Shown here piece by piece: positions 1 to 13,839 of a stretch of DNA of 64,000 nucleotides (position 1 is its first letter; each line of letters starts with the position of its first letter). The position numbers and the translations under genes were made by a program. A model generated the notes under the pieces. The model ran no database searches, was not told the origin of the DNA, and saw only the letters and a program-made list of their open reading frames with translations. The stretch covers positions 2,772,001 through 2,836,000 of the forward strand of contig NC_059415.1 in the NCBI RefSeq assembly GCF_905220565.1, given 5' to 3'. This DNA is from Melitaea cinxia (Eukaryota; Arthropoda; Insecta; Lepidoptera; Nymphalidae).

Positions 1-149
1 ACTAGTGGTCGAAATTCGACCATGATTAAAAAATTTAATTTAAAAACCAAAAGATAATGATACCCTTTAGAGAACCCTTTTAAAACATTTTTAAATTGGC
101 TACAGACTGACAATCAACAAAAGGGTACACAAAAGAAAGAATATAGCCA

Positions 150-465
150 TCACCTCTCTTCCCGTGGGTATCGTAAGAGGCGACTAAGGGACACAACACA
201 AGTCCACACTTCTTAACACAGTCTTTCTTAACACAGTTCCACTACCACCTTGGAACTTAAAAAGCCGACCAATGGCAGTATAGCCATCCAACTACTGGCT
301 TTTAAATATACAGGCCAAAGACGGGCAGCCGCGTCTTCGGTGCGACAAAGCCAGCCCTGCGGTCACCAACCCACCTGCCAGCGTGGAGGCTATGAGCAAA
401 ACACATGAGTTCACGCCATTTTTGGCGCTAAATTGTGGAGCAGTGAACTGTATTAGGCCGCAGTG
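150..465 (-). repeat. Family C repeat
   Basis: Reverse copy of the element that reads tccactgctggacataggcc at one end and cacccacgggaaga near the other; the conserved block gaagacgctgctgcccgtc is recognisable. Confidence 0.7.
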
Positions 466-479
466 TATATAGGTAAAAG

Positions 480-545
480 TAAAGCTACCATCGATTCGGA
501 ATGTAAATTATGCAGAGAAGAATCGGCAAGAAACTCCGCTGTTAT
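480..545 (-). repeat. Family I repeat fragment
   Basis: Contains ccatcgattcggaatgtaaa and agaatcggcaagaaactccg. Confidence 0.6.
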
Positions 546-1369
546 TCTTTAACATATTTTTTATCATAAAAATTAGTGCATTAAAGAAATATGAGACCTA
601 GTCTTTTAGCAGTTATCAATGTATAATAATAATAATAATAATATTATATTTACTTCTTACAGTTCTAGCCACTTAATTTTCTATAACAGTTGTAACATAA
701 TATATATCTTAATACATTTTATTGTTATTTGTTATAATTTTGCTGTCACTGACTACGTGACGGCACCATTGAGGCCCCGATGAATGATGGTATGGCCATA
801 AATGGACTATCGTACGCATTAAAATAGTTATGTTATTATCCGTTATGTAATACTTAACGTTGGCGGTCACTGGTTTGATTACCGCTTGGACAGGTTATTG
901 TATTTGAACAAATGTTTGTTTCTGCGGGGATAGCGTTGTGGGCCTCCCCATTGTGCCTCGGAGAGTAAAACCGTCGGTTTCGGTTGTTGTCATAGAAACT
1001 TGGTAAGTAGTTAGTCGTCGTAGGAAATTGTACGCCAACCGATATTGAAGTAGCGTAGTAGAAGCTCTAACCCTATTTCCTATATGAAGAAAAGACTTAT
1101 ACGCAACAATGGGATGTTTAACGGCTAATTTTTTTTCTCACATCAAAAATAAAAAAGGATACAGGAGAAAAATAGTTATGGGTTAATGTGTAAAGAAGAT
1201 AACAATTTCTAAAATCGTTCTTGTTGTAGAAAGTAAATGCTTACGTACACAACGTGAAAGCTCGACTGCAACACCATATTTTTGGCAATGGAAGAATTTA
1301 TCTAGTTACTATATAAACAAGTTATGTGGCACAAACAAAGCAAACAATAGCATTGTATCTAATTAAATC
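546..1369. other. No gene seen
   Basis: AT-rich with degraded LINE/SINE-like pieces (for example 900-985) but no supported exon. Confidence 0.5.
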
Positions 1370-1490
1370 TGGAGCAGCCCGACTAGGGAAGTATCGCGAC
1401 CTTACAGAAGATAACAACTAAATAATACTGCTTTCAAGCAGTTTTGTGTTCCTGTAGTATGTAAGGTAACCAGAGCTCCTGAGGGATTAG
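1370..1490 (+). repeat. Family B repeat, partial
   Basis: It carries ggagcagcccgactagggaa and the element's ttcaagcag hairpin part. Confidence 0.65.
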
Positions 1491-1546
1491 GACTTTTATA
1501 CTTATACTACTTATGAATATGGCTGGGATTTTGCTAAGAGCGGAGA

Positions 1547-1560
1547 GGGGGGGGGGGGGG
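1547..1560 (+). repeat. Poly-G run
   Basis: Thirteen or more G in a row in an AT-rich setting; likely length-variable or an assembly weak point. Confidence 0.8.
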
Positions 1561-1637
1561 TTAAATCCAAGATTGCCGGTACGTAAAGTTTTTGTTTTGG
1601 TTAAATTATATTACATCATCAAGTGATTTTTTTATAC

Positions 1638-1768
1638 AACTAGATCGGCAAACAAGGGTACGGCTCACCTGATGGTAAGCGACTATTGCAGCTTATAGAC
1701 GCCTGCACCACCAGAAGCATTGCAAGCGCTTTGCCGACCCTACTCCCAATTCCCCCCAGGAGCTTTCT
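1638..1768 (-). repeat. Family B repeat, partial
   Basis: It begins actagatcggcaaacaaggg and reaches the cccccaggagc motif. Confidence 0.7.
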
Positions 1769-2267
1769 GAATTCTAGAATAGTAGCAAAATACATAGAAC
1801 AAAAATATTTCTTAGTTATTGTTATATGTTCGATCTTGGAGCTCGAGTCTCCCTATGGGATGTTTTTCAAAAGGTGGACATATTAACGATCGCGTCGCAG
1901 TATATTTATAACAATATTATGTATATCCACCAAAATATTCATTGTTTTGAAATAAATAGTAATAATCGCATTGTAAACACGAGAAGGAATAACAAAATTG
2001 TAACTCCCAGTTTCCGACTGCGAAAAGTAAACGTTTCCTTTCTGGGTCACGGTATTCGCATATATAATAAAATACCATAAACGATTTTGGAATTGTCTCA
2101 ACATAAATTTAAAGTTTTTATTAAAAAAAATTAATAGATAAAGCTTATTACTCGGTGCAGGATTACATAGTTGATAAAGATGTGTGGACTTAGTGACGCT
2201 GTATTTCATGCAACATGTTTCTAATTTTGTACTAAAACACAGTTTATATATTATTTTCAAAAGAGTA
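1769..2267. other. No gene seen
   Basis: Two overlapping opposite frames of 84 and 125 codons show no domain or splice context; treated as chance. Confidence 0.5.
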
Positions 2268-2445
2268 ACTGCGGAGTTTCTTGCCGATTCTTCTCTGCAG
2301 AATCTATATTCCGAATCGGTGGTAGCTTCACTTTTACAAAAATAATAATTTATTTTTAAAGTTTTAATTTGTAAAATGACGATTCGAAAGTGCTCTTGGA
2401 GCCTATTTGAATAAAGCTTTTTTTGATTTGATTGATTTGATTTGA
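2268..2445 (+). repeat. Family I repeat with ttgattt-rich tail
   Basis: LINE 3' end containing gccgattcttctctgcagaa and a tail of ttgatttgatt repeats. Confidence 0.7.
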
Positions 2446-2448
2446 TTG

Positions 2449-2690
2449 ACGCGTCAGGGCAACGAGACTGAGCACTGGCCTAAGGCTGTTGCGGTAGCTT
2501 TTGCGCCTTCGCGGGTTCGATCCCCGCACTCGTCATATATTTGTACTACTCATACAAATGTTTGCAGTGGTCTGGATGTTTGTGCTTCTATATTTTGTGT
2601 GTTTCCGGACCCACGACTAAGGAGTATATAATCCTAGTAGGAAAGATCCTAGTAGGAGGACAGTAATCCTAGTAGGAGCCGTTAAGTGGG
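2449..2690 (+). repeat. tRNA-derived SINE (family J)
   Basis: B-box-like gcgggttcgatccccgcact, followed by the acaaatgtttgcagtggtct body and cctagtaggag repeats. Confidence 0.7.
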
Positions 2691-3293
2691 GGGTGTTTAT
2701 TAAAAAAAAATATCTAACTGCCTCAAATAACTTTTTAAGGTATTACCAAAATAGAAATAATAATAATCTTGACAGAAATCCTTTTTCCCTCTTTGTTGTG
2801 GAACTCAAAAAAACTGGATTAATAGTCGACGCTTTGTATGTACACTTACGTATTACGTTTATGGGTTTTATGTTATCAGATAATGCTTATGCTCATTTTT
2901 GGACGTCTCTTAACTCCTTTAAAAGGTAATAAAATCCATTATTTGAAATCATATTTAAGAATGTTGTATTATACTTGTGCTGGTCTAAAACACTATAGGT
3001 ATAACTTTAAAAATAAGGAAAATTTACAAAAAAACTAAGAAAAACCGCAGCCTGTAAGTTTCGCACTGCTAGAGAAATGCTTGTCTGAGTATTCCTTCGT
3101 TAGGAAAAGCCTTCTTTTACAGAATAAATAAAGACTTATTTCGACACTGTACGTTGGCAGATAATTTCCCCACTTAAAGCTTATTGTTGATATGACTTTC
3201 GATCGATATTGTTATAATTTTTTTTTAGACCACCAGAACCAATTACATTACATACTTATCAAGGCAGGTCGTTGAGACAAATACTTTTTTTAT
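2691..3293. other. No gene seen
   Basis: AT-rich, only short frames without any recognisable motif. Confidence 0.5.
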
Positions 3294-3570
3294 ACAACTA
3301 GGTCGGCAAACAAGAGTAGGGCTCACATGATTGTAAGCGGTTACCGTAGCTTATAGACGCCTGCAACACTAGAAGCAATGCAAGCGAGTTAACGACCCTA
3401 ATCCCAATCCTCCTACGAGCTCAAGTCACCTCACTCACCACAGGAACACAACACTGCTTGAGAGCAGTATTATTTAACCGTGACCTTCCATCAGATTGAG
3501 ATACTTCGCCAGTCGGCCTGCTCCAGATTTTGAGTTGGATATTTCCTACTGTGCCCTACCTCACTCAGTA
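3294..3570 (-). repeat. Family B repeat (LINE tail/SINE-like)
   Basis: Reverse copy of a repeat that reads gaggtagggcacagcaggaa at one end and ends near gccgacctagttgtataaaa. It abuts the LINE at 3580. Confidence 0.75.
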
Positions 3571-3579
3571 AAAACTTTG

Positions 3580-5105
3580 ACAGGTCGATTTTGAATCTTG
3601 ACGTGTATAAAACTAGTGGACCTGACGGTATACCTGCGCGTGTCCTAAAGGCCTGTGCACCTAGTTGTCTCCTATTCTCACGCGCCTGTACCGCCTCCCT
3701 CTTCAAACTAAAATGGTGCCAAAATGTTGACAGCTAGCTAATGTGCCAGTGCCCAAAAAGAGTAGCCGAGTCAATCCCTGCAATTACCGACCAATCGCCA
3801 TCACCTCCATGCTTTGCAAAGTCATGGAAAATGTGCTTAACAGCCAGTTGCTGAACTACCTAGAAGACAATGCACTCCTCAGTAACCACCAATACGGCTT
3901 TAATCAGGGGTGGTTTACTGAAGATCTTCTGGTATATGTCACACACTGCTGGGGCGAAGCTATTGAGAAACGTGGTGAGGCGCCCGCTGTATTACTCGAT
4001 ATCTCTAAGGCCTTCGACAGGGGTTGGCACGCAAGTCTCCTTAGTAAGCTTCCTGCTTACGGCATCCCAGTTAGGATTTGTAGCTGGATTTCAGACTTTT
4101 TGTGTAAACGGTCGATCAGGGTGGTCTTCGACGGCTGCTTCTTTGACCTGATGGGCATAAACGCCTCAAGGTTCCGTTCTCTCTACAACTCTATTCTTGC
4201 TCCATATTAACGACATGCGACAACTAGGCATTGTTGGATACGCAGATGACAGTACGGTTATTGAGAGATATCTGTCCAGCGCAAAAGACAATAGGGACGT
4301 AATACGTGCTCAGAGAGAGGCCATCGTAAAGCGAACGAACTCAATACTAGGCATGATATAATGATTGCAACCTGGTCACGGTCATCGCCGCCAAAACGCA
4401 GGCTTGTTTGTTCTCCGCCAAACGGAGTCCTTTCAAATTGACTCTTACTTTCCGTGGTACACTTGTCCCTGTGTCCCATACCCTCGACCTCATTGGCATG
4501 GAGTTGAGTTTTAACCCTAACTTTGGCAATTACATTGAGTCCAAAGTGCAAACTGCGGCCAGAAAGCTTGGCATCTTAAACAAGGTTTAGCGATATTTCA
4601 CGCCTGGACAGCTTCTAACGCTGTATAAAGCTCAAGTCCGATAGTGCATGGAATATTGCAGTCACTTGTGGGATGGCTCAGCTAAATATCAACTCGCCAC
4701 ACTAAACTCAGTGGAACGCAGAGCCAAGTGGTTATTCGGTAACGAGAGTTTGGTGGAGTCTCTTCACACTCTGGCTCACTGAAGAAAAGTTGCCAGCCTA
4801 TCGGTCTTTTACAGATTGTACTTTTGGTAGTGTGCCTTGCAACTGCACGAGCTCATACCACCATCTCCTTTCTTCCATTGGATTTACAGACGTACCGCAG
4901 GCTTTAATCCTTACCTGATTTATATACCCTTCATACGTACAAAGCGCTTCGAATCATCTTTTTAATGCGCACGGTCAAGGAGTAGAATTCCCTGCCGGCG
5001 TCTGTATTTCCGAGTTCATACAAACCGAACATGTTTAAAGCGCGAGTGAACAGGCTTCTTCTGGGCGAGCACGCTCCATCGTCGACCTCGTCTCTGCTCT
5101 AGAGC
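3580..5105 (+). pseudogene. Decayed CR1/jockey-like LINE, reverse transcriptase
   Basis: Protein similarity runs through several frames. SGPDGIPARVLKACAP lies near 3610-3660. NYRPIAITSMLCKVMENVL to LLDISKAFDRGWHASLLSK follows in frame at 3743-4210, with the first catalytic Asp in DISKAFD. YADD, the second catalytic site, is near 4240-4250 in another frame. A thumb and C-terminal part follows, with CSHLWDG and WNSLPASVF, to about 5105. Frameshifts and stops break it, so it cannot encode a working enzyme. Confidence 0.85.
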
Positions 5106-6103
5106 TAAACTGGGGTCAAGAGTAAACCCATTATATAATATAAAAAAATAGAGCCATAGAGAGATTGAAATGAAAACGATTGTCGCAAGAAACAAAGTTA
5201 GTCCATAGAGTCACGTGTAATGTAAGGTAAACCAATAATAACATTTTTGATAAATAATACACTACTTATTAATAAATAATAAAGCCGTAAGAAGTCTTCC
5301 TTACTTTGAAACACAATGCGTTGTTTTATAGCCTATTTAATTTATGCCCCAGACTAAATTTCCCAAGCAATTTTATGCTTACGGACCGCGATATTAATAT
5401 CTTCAAGTCAATGAATGTTTTTTATATAATCAGATTACGAATCGAATCAATTACCCCCACTAACACACCTACACACCTCAACAAGATATCCGTAAAAATA
5501 AATTATGTATCAGCAAATATAAATAGAAATCGTTTAAGATAAAAAATAAATCAATTCAAATATTCAAAGAGTGAGTTATTTAAATAATAATTTATTGTTG
5601 TTTATTCGCTTGGCACTGACCTTGTTGGATCTTTTCGTCTCTTTCACGCAAATTATATTATACAAGCCGTCGATTTCCGTACGGTTTTCCTACGAGGAAA
5701 ACGTTATTTTAAAACTAAACTTTATTTTACAAGTCATAAAGTAAATATTTCAATGACGCGTTATTTTTCAGTGTTTATCTTAAGCGTATATTACTAAACG
5801 TCATAAGCGCAATTTCGTTTGAATTATTATGAGGCATATAACGTTAATTTTAAGGTTGAAATTTGATTAGTGCATGTAATTATTATAGGTGTGAATTTGA
5901 ACGAAATCTTGTCTATGTTATCTTACACTTAGCAATGTTACACAAACATATGCGTGCGTAGTGTAGACGCCGCGCCGTGAGAGTACGCTCACAAATCAAA
6001 ATTAAATAACAAATTGATAAAATTAATGTTTAAAACTAAAATTAAACTTTTGAACTTGTAACAGTTTTGCGAAGTGTTACGGAGTGCGAACGCGAGTGGA
6101 GTG
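5106..6103. other. Non-coding, possible promoter flank of candidate exon
   Basis: AT-rich except for gacgccgcgccgtgagagt at about 5967. No TATA box close to the initiator at 6104. Confidence 0.4.
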
Positions 6104-6291
6104 TCAGTTTTACACCGTGTCAAATGTTTTAATTAAAACAAATAGTTAACTAAAATCGTTTTTTACAATAAAAAACCTGCCATCGTTTATACAGTTAAAT
6201 ATTTAGACGGATATATATTGTTTATATTATATTGATATCGTTATGTTTCAAAATTTGAACGAAATGTCCTTTAGTCGAAGGACTTATAAAT
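6104..6291 (+). CDS. Candidate 5' exon of gene 1 (initiator, leader, first codons)
   Basis: An arthropod-type initiator TCAGT at 6104-6108 is followed by about 135 bases of leader with one two-codon upstream ORF. ATG follows at 6243, then MFQNLNEMSFSRRTYK and a strong donor AAAT/gtaagt after 6291 (phase 1 out). No TATA box is seen. The next candidate exon, 14418-14524, can accept phase 1, which makes a continuous frame into 20933. No protein similarity supports the peptide, and the intron would be 8 kb. It could be an unrelated 5' exon or chance. Confidence 0.3.
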
Positions 6292-6759
6292 GTAAGTTAA
6301 ATAAGAATTAATACATTTTTATTTACGTTTGTATGTACTAAGAAAATACAATATCATTAATTGAAATATAGGTTTATACTGATATTACGGTTGTTGAGGT
6401 ATGCTAGGCTTTTCTGGCTATCGTCTGTTTTCAAAGTCCAAAAATACTATAAAATTTTACTTATTTTTTAACGTTTTTGAAATATCATTTACGAATTATT
6501 TTATTTTACGTGTCTCTACCAGTTTCAAGGACTCTTTCTAATATGTATATGACTTTTATAAATAGTGTTATAAGAAACTCGATTCCTTTATAATATTCTA
6601 TTACACGATTCTTAAATCCCGTTCGAACACTAACAAATAGTCCCACGCTTGATAATAATAAAAATAGTATTTTCGAGAAAAGAACTTTATTTAAAACTGT
6701 TTTGATATGGGCTTAAATATAAAAGGTGGCAAATGTAAAAGCGATGTTGATTGATTACG

Positions 6760-6890
6760 TCAGCGTGTAACATTTCACCGGGCAAGAGACCTCTTTCTCT
6801 ATGTAGGAGGATTGTCGGAGCTTAATTCGTCGCGATTTTTTACTGCTTGTTGGCGTATATATTCTTTATTATGAGTAACGATCTAAGAAA
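6760..6890. repeat. Family E SINE, partial
   Basis: Contains gacctctttctctatgtagg and the tatattctttattatgagtaac block. Confidence 0.6.
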
Positions 6891-7792
6891 ATAGTGGCTG
6901 ATAGAAATGAGTGGCGGAAACAGCGCTGCACAGGACTTTAGTTCTGTGTCAGCTGAAGCTGACCCATTTCATATTGCCTGTTTAAATAACTGTGAACATT
7001 ATATTTCGTAATACGTTTGATGTTTGATATAATTATGTAATCTTATGTTGTTTTTTTTTAATAAATATTTCTTAAACGTATTACTTATCCTGTATATATG
7101 TGGCAATAAATTCATTTTATAATAACCGGGACTGACAGTTTCACGTACTCTCTAAGGAACAGAGGGAAGATCCACAAAAGGACGTAAATATGTTTATAAC
7201 AAGAATTGAATACGAGAATATCTAAAGCTATTGTACTCAAAACTAAGGGTAAATATAGATATTGAAACAGAGAAAAAAGGTATGGAAATTTCGTCCTTTT
7301 AAATATTCTCTTAAGTTTTTCTAAAAAAAGATTGTCCAATAGTGAAATAGTGAAGCATAGCTTTTTACAGTATTGTATAGCCTTACGTAGTTCATGAATA
7401 AAAAATGACTTAATGACGTTATTCATCAAACTAACAGCGGCAGTATTGAAAAACTGAACGTTATTGTAGCTGAGTAATGGCAGTCGGTAAATTTGCTTAC
7501 AAGAAATATAATTTTAACACCAAATTTTGTAGGATTTGTCTTAGAATTCAACAGAGAGAGCTAATTGAATTTTTTACAGAAAAGTTTTAAAAAATAATTC
7601 GATGTGTTGTGAATACTAGTTTTATTTCAAACTTACATAATTGAGGATGTACATACATTGAGGTAATCGTAATAAATAATACCAAACACACGTACATACA
7701 TATTTATCCCTGTTATTATTTTCTCAGTACAATTAAATTACTATAAATTTATTGCAGTATTTGAAATAAATTATACACATAAACACACATCA

Positions 7793-8106
7793 GCCTATCG
7801 CTGTAAACTGCTGGACATAGGTCAAGTACGGGCCAAAAATGGCTGAACTCATGTGTTTTGGCCATAGTCACAACGCTGGGCAGGCGGGTTGGTGAGCGCA
7901 GGGCTGGCTTTATAGCATCGAAGACGCTGCTGCCCCTCATCTGCCAGTGTATTTGATAGTCAGCAGTTGGATGATTATACTGCCATCGGTCGGCTTTATA
8001 AGTTCCAAGATGGTAGTGGAACTGTGTTATCCCTTAGTCGACTCTTACGACACCCACGGGAAGAGAGTGGTGGCTATATTCTTTACTGCCATGGCCACAC
8101 AGTAGT
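7793..8106 (+). repeat. Family C repeat
   Basis: Full-length copy from the ctgctggacatagg end to the gccacacagtag end. Its open frames are not genes. Confidence 0.8.
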
Positions 8107-8354
8107 AAATAAATCATATACTGACTTAATTATTTTTTGAATATAATTTAAATGACTTACTTGTCAAATTTACACAGAGACGTAACATCTTATATGTATC
8201 TACATCTTATACGTAAACAAATAAAAACGAATCCCCGAATGTAAAACGCGCGTAACTTCTGAATGACTCCACCGAATCGGTCAATTATTTTCTTGTATTC
8301 TCTTTTGTCAAATGTTAGTCAATTAAAAAAAAATACCATTTTAATATCAATATA

Positions 8355-8547
8355 TAGTATAAAACAAAGTAGCTTCCCGCGGTCTGTGTGTTTAGATATT
8401 TAAAAGTACGCAACGGATTTTGATGCAGTTTTCTTTACTAAATAGAGTGATTCCAAAGGAAGATTTATATGTATAATACATGCATAATATAGTAGAGGAA
8501 CACTAATAGTTTTCGCAACCGTGCGAAGCCGGGACGGGTCGCTAGTT
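8355..8547 (-). repeat. Repeat with cgaagccgggacgggtcgct end
   Basis: Related copies lie at 10803-11517 (opposite orientation) and 35740-36082. Confidence 0.6.
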
Positions 8548-9485
8548 ACGATATAAAAAATTACGAATTTTCTTAGGAAGTCATACTATCATTACGTATT
8601 AAACAAAATAAAGTTAAATATTTTGCATATTTGCTTACGGAAATGCCCTAGTATCAGGATTTGGCATTCTGTGCTTTCATTTTTCAGATACAAAATTCCA
8701 TATATGGAGCAAAGTTTTAGGCTGTAGTAAATCGCATTATGACTACTGTGGTACTGATTAAAAAAGGCGTGAACATGATTTTAAATTATCAAAATAATTT
8801 TTTTTTCAACGGGTTCACTTAAAAAAATCGGCTTATTAAAATTATCTTTATGTAAAGTTTGTATTTAATATTTTAGTGTAAATAGCTGTACAAATAGAAG
8901 AGTGTACATTTTTACTTAAGTACTTGTTTAAAAAAGTAAATTTAGAATGTGACCTAACATTATCAGTAGAGCTAGACTAAATAATTTAATATTTAGTCAC
9001 ATTTCAATAATTATTAAAAAAAAACATCTTTATTGTACACTAGATCCTATAATTATATTCGAATAATTTTGCAACTAAACACATTTTTTGTGCGCTATAA
9101 ATATAAAACCTTTTTGTCAAAAAAAGTTATAGATTAAATTTTCGCGCTAAAAACTTCTCTGCAATGCAAAATATTGCCAAACTTGATTACAATTTAATTT
9201 CAAAAGCGGTTATAATTGCGCGGGAATTCTGTATAAACAACATTATAAATAGCGTTAATTAATGAATGAATTGATGTTGTTAATGTCAGGGGTTAAATAT
9301 TAGTCAGAGTTCTTTAATATCGCGTATCGCGGGCTCTCGTTTACTGATTGATAACTATAATCTGTGGAACAGGATGCAAACTTAGCTTATCCGGCAATAA
9401 TTGACTACGGGCTATACCTACTATTTTAGTTTTAATGATTTAATTTTGGTAAGCAAACATTTGCCACATTAATATATAAAAAAAA

Positions 9486-9486
9486 G

Positions 9487-9515
<29 letters not shown>
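9486..9515. repeat. (TA)n microsatellite
   Basis: Alternating TA over about 30 bases; a shorter run is at 9615-9631. Confidence 0.85.
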
Positions 9516-9518
<3 letters not shown>

Positions 9519-10389
9519 ACATACTAGAACAAAAACTACTTAAAAAGTTTCTGCTTTAAAAACTGTTTATTTCGCATTGACAATAAAAAAATCAGTATAA
9601 AATTTTTAGTCTGTATATATATATATATATGTAAAAGAATCCAGCCTTAAACTTCGTTACATAATCTGAATACCTGAAATAAATGTTTCTTGTTACTTTT
9701 ATCAAATTTAGTTATCTCAAGCATATGTACTCACTCGTATTTACTTTCATTTTATCTGTATGTCTTTGATATATATATTTAACTTAGCCTTACTAAAATA
9801 AAGGAGTGTTTTTTACTGATAAATAAAAAAAATATATATGTATTTGTATATATATAAATCTATAACTTCACCAAAATAGGAACATATAAAGAAAAAAAAT
9901 GTGCATTACGCTACATTTTATTTTTATTTCGGCAGTCTTTATAGGTATGTAAATCCTTTACGATAATAAAGGCGCATAATTCGTTACTATAGATTAATAA
10001 ATCAAATTATCTGTTAAGTTACCTTAGTTACCTTTACATAGGGCCGTAAATTTAATAACATTTACACAAACTTATTAGACAGAAATATGTCATTAAAATT
10101 TTAGATTCGAACAAATTAAAAAAGGGGGTGCGTATATATTGGAATGTTAAATGTAACATATAAATTAAAACGATAGACCCTGTGATTAATATTTTTATCT
10201 ATTACGTGACTTCGTCTGCGTGAGTTTTTGTTTGACCAAGAATAATGCGTAGGCGTCCAAAAACTATAACAAGGTTGAGTTTTTTGGATCAATTGACGGT
10301 AATATTAAATAATTATATTTAAAATTATTACCAATAAGCCTTTGTTGCTGGGTTATAACTGTATAAAAAATTTAAGTTAGGTCTTTATT

Positions 10390-10710
10390 CCTAACTAGCT
10401 GACCCGGCAAACGTTGTCTTGCCGCTAAACGCTATTTTAAAATAGGGGTTGGTGGTAGAAGGGTGAAAATTTAGGGTTGTATGTATTTTTTAATGTTGTA
10501 TCATAAAAAAATAGAAATTAAAAATTTTGTCTAAAAAATAAAAAAAATATTTAGGGGTGGACTACCCCTAACATTTAGGGGGATGAAAAATAGATGTTGG
10601 CCGATTCTCATAGATACCGGATAAGCACAAAAAAAATCATCAAAATCGGTCAAGCCGTTTCGGAGGAGTATGGCAACGAAAACTGTGACACGAGAATTTT
10701 ATATATTAGA
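10390..10710 (+). repeat. Repeat starting ctagctgacccggcaaacg
   Basis: RTE-like short element with the ccgtttcggaggagtatggc block and a tatatattaga end; a shorter relative is at 49747-49930. Confidence 0.7.
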
Positions 10711-10802
10711 TTATGACATTTATGACAACTGTGAGCTGTCCGCCTGATACACATACATTAAATGCCATAGCACATATCAATTAAGACTTATTTTTATTTC
10801 CA

Positions 10803-11517
10803 ACTAGTGACCCGCTCCGGCTTCGCACGGGTATAAAATATAATTATAGCCTATGTCATTCACTGAAAAAATGATTAAAATCGATCTAGTAGTTTTGATT
10901 TATTCATTACTGCCCGTGGCCCGTACGCGTTAACTTAGAGTAAAAGCCGGCTGGAACCGCCGCAAACGCTACGTACCGCGATTTTTAAATCTGTAATATC
11001 TTCGAAAATATTCATTTAAATCATATGCTGTAAAAGGCCATATAGATCTATATTAAATAAAAAACATATTTAAGGTATTTAATTGGATAAGGATAATGCT
11101 GTATTGGTTAAAATCGCTTCGAAAATTAGCCATTATTTGTCGTAAAAAGTAAATGACAAAAAAATGTTATTGTGGGATATCCATAAGAGATAGGTATATA
11201 CCATCGCGGAGTTTTCTGTAGACCTTTTCAATGTGTACAATACTTAGTACATTATTTTGATAAATCTCGTAGGGTTCAGCCTGCGTTTGCAATTTAAGCG
11301 AAAAAAAAAATATTATTTACGACATAACATTAGAAAACTCAAAAATAACAGTATTTCTCCACTATTTAATGGATGTTATTATACATATAAATCTTCCTCT
11401 TGAATCAATCTATCTATTAAAAAAAACCGCATCAAAATCCGTTGCGTAGTTTTAAAGATCTAAGCGTACATACATATGCAGGGACAGAAAAAGCGACTTT
11501 GTTTTATACTATGTAGT
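10803..11517 (+). repeat. Long copy of the repeat seen at 8.4 kb
   Basis: Begins actagtgacccgctccggct and ends near gactttgttttatactat. Confidence 0.65.
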
Positions 11518-12845
11518 GATTAAGTAGCTTTAGAATTTTGAAGAAATCAACGTAGTATCAAAGCTATCAATTGCATTTTTTTTTAAATTTTTAAAATTAT
11601 GCATAATAGCTATAATTTTGTAAAGAAATTTTATTCACTCAATAAAAATATCATTCAGTTACATTGACAAAATTGTTAAAACATATTAAATTGATTTTTC
11701 TTCAAAGAATGTGCTTAGTAGGTAAATCGTTTAGTTGACAAAATATTATATATAATCCCCAAGGTTGTTAAAGTTCAGAAGAGTTAGAAGGAAATTTAAA
11801 CCATTTTGAAAATGAATGTTTTTAAACATATTTAATTAAATTTTCATTATGAATGGATTTTCAGCACTGTGTTATACATTTGTGATATATCACATGTCCA
11901 TATGTACTCGTATATTGTAACTCGAGCCGTGTAAACAGTTTTATCTGCGGCTTACTGAAGAGGCACACGTTGCCCCAGTTTGAACAATGACATTGAATAT
12001 AAAGTATTATTTTAGTATGTTACTCATTATATTAGCAGATCCGACAGACGTCTTTTCTAAAAGAAAATATATTTTTAATTAATTTATTAATAAATTAATT
12101 TTAAATTAATTAAAATTATTTAATTCCTTAAAAAAATATTATTTATTTGGGGACATATTAATCATCTAGTATTATGAAATAAATTACTCTACATGTTTTC
12201 ATACCTACCAAATAATACAAAAAAAAAGATTATAATAATCAGACGTGCCGCTTCCGAGGAGTGTGACATATAACTAGTGTTACGTTATTTTTATAAATGA
12301 TATTCATAATTAATCATTAAGGGCCTAGTCTCTAATTCCATAATATATTTGTATCTGTCTAATTGTGCTGCTCTACAGTTAACCTTGAAGATGAACCTAA
12401 CTAATAATAAGACCGATGCGATTTTAACCGCTTTGAAATAAATATTCTTGACAGAAATAAATTATTATTAATTATTCAATCGTGTTTATCGTCTAAGTTG
12501 AAAGAAACATGTTTCTATGTATCGTGTTTTCAAAAAAAATCATGGCCGGATGAGAAGTTTCATATAATTATATTTTTCCTCATAACGAATGAAGTTATAT
12601 TTATACTATTGTAAAAATAGTAATTTCACACGGTCAAGTATTATGATTTGAGATTCGATTTATAGAAACGACCTTCACCCATCTGCTCAATACATAAAAA
12701 TTCTTTTATATCTACTTTAGTCTATAAAAAAATAATTCAGGAACGAGTTGGTTGAAACATTACTGGCCATAAAATAATTTTTGTTCATTAAATAGATGGA
12801 TGAACATCATTTCTAGTCGGATCTCTTATTACTAAAAACTTTGAC

Positions 12846-13105
12846 TGAAGTAGGGCACAGCAGGAAATTTCCTGCTCAAAATATGGAGCAGCCCAACTGG
12901 GGTAGTACCTACAGAAGACCACAGCTAAATAACACTGTTTTCAAGCAGTGTTATGTTCCTGTTGGTGAGTAAGGTGACCAAAACTACTGGGGATGATTTT
13001 GGCAACGCGTTTGCGATTCTTCTGGTGTTGTAGACGTCTATACGCTACGGTAATCGCTTACCATTAGGTGAGCCGAACGCTTGTTTGCCGATCTACTTAT
13101 ATTAA
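12846..13105 (+). repeat. Family B repeat
   Basis: Near full length, from tagggcacagcagg to tgtttgccgatct. Confidence 0.75.
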
Positions 13106-13839
13106 AAAAAAGTTGAAAAAAAAAAATCAAGCAAAAGAGCCTCAAGCTTCTTAAGTCTTAACAAATATAAAATTTTCTAATCATTAATAATGCTTCACGT
13201 ACTGTAATATTGTTGTTTAAAACTAATTCAATATTAACTTTGTTTAAAAAGATTGCCACCGTATAATTCGTGGGCTCAACAAAAACTATTCCAATTGTCA
13301 TTTCCGCTAATGGCCTATTGTGATAAGTTTCACCGATTGCAATATTATGCAAATTATTACTATCAACATGATCTATTATTTTTCGTTTATATAATCCTTT
13401 GTTTTGAAACTCGAAGGGATGGAAAAAACTGGTGTCTGAGAAGGGAAAACTTTACAGTTAACCTTTATATTTTATAGTACGTAACGAAATTTAGTTGGGC
13501 AGGTTATATGTGAATTCGCTTTTGGGAAGTTGTGCACCTATATGGTTTTACATTTATAATGTAACGAAAAGTTTATGTGAATAACATAAAAAAATTATAA
13601 ACATTTATCTATATTTTGGTGGGTATCTGGTATTGTTGACTCTTATATAAATGTTTAATACTGTGACAGTAAGGAATTAATTATGGCGTTAAATAACAAA
13701 AGAGATTATAGCTATAGAGTATACTGACGCTTATGAGAATTAAAACATAACTTAAATTAACATATCGTTACAACCTTATAATAAATTATTACGGTACATT
13801 AAGTAATTGTATGCTTAAATTCTAACGACAAGGTATGGT

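Noticed and set aside
1883..2260. 125-codon minus-strand frame
   Set aside because: No domain, no splice context, AT-rich composition; overlaps another chance frame on the other strand.
3743..4210. Possible host gene of 155 codons
   Set aside because: It is a reverse transcriptase fragment with the DISKAFD motif; the continuation with YADD is in another frame.
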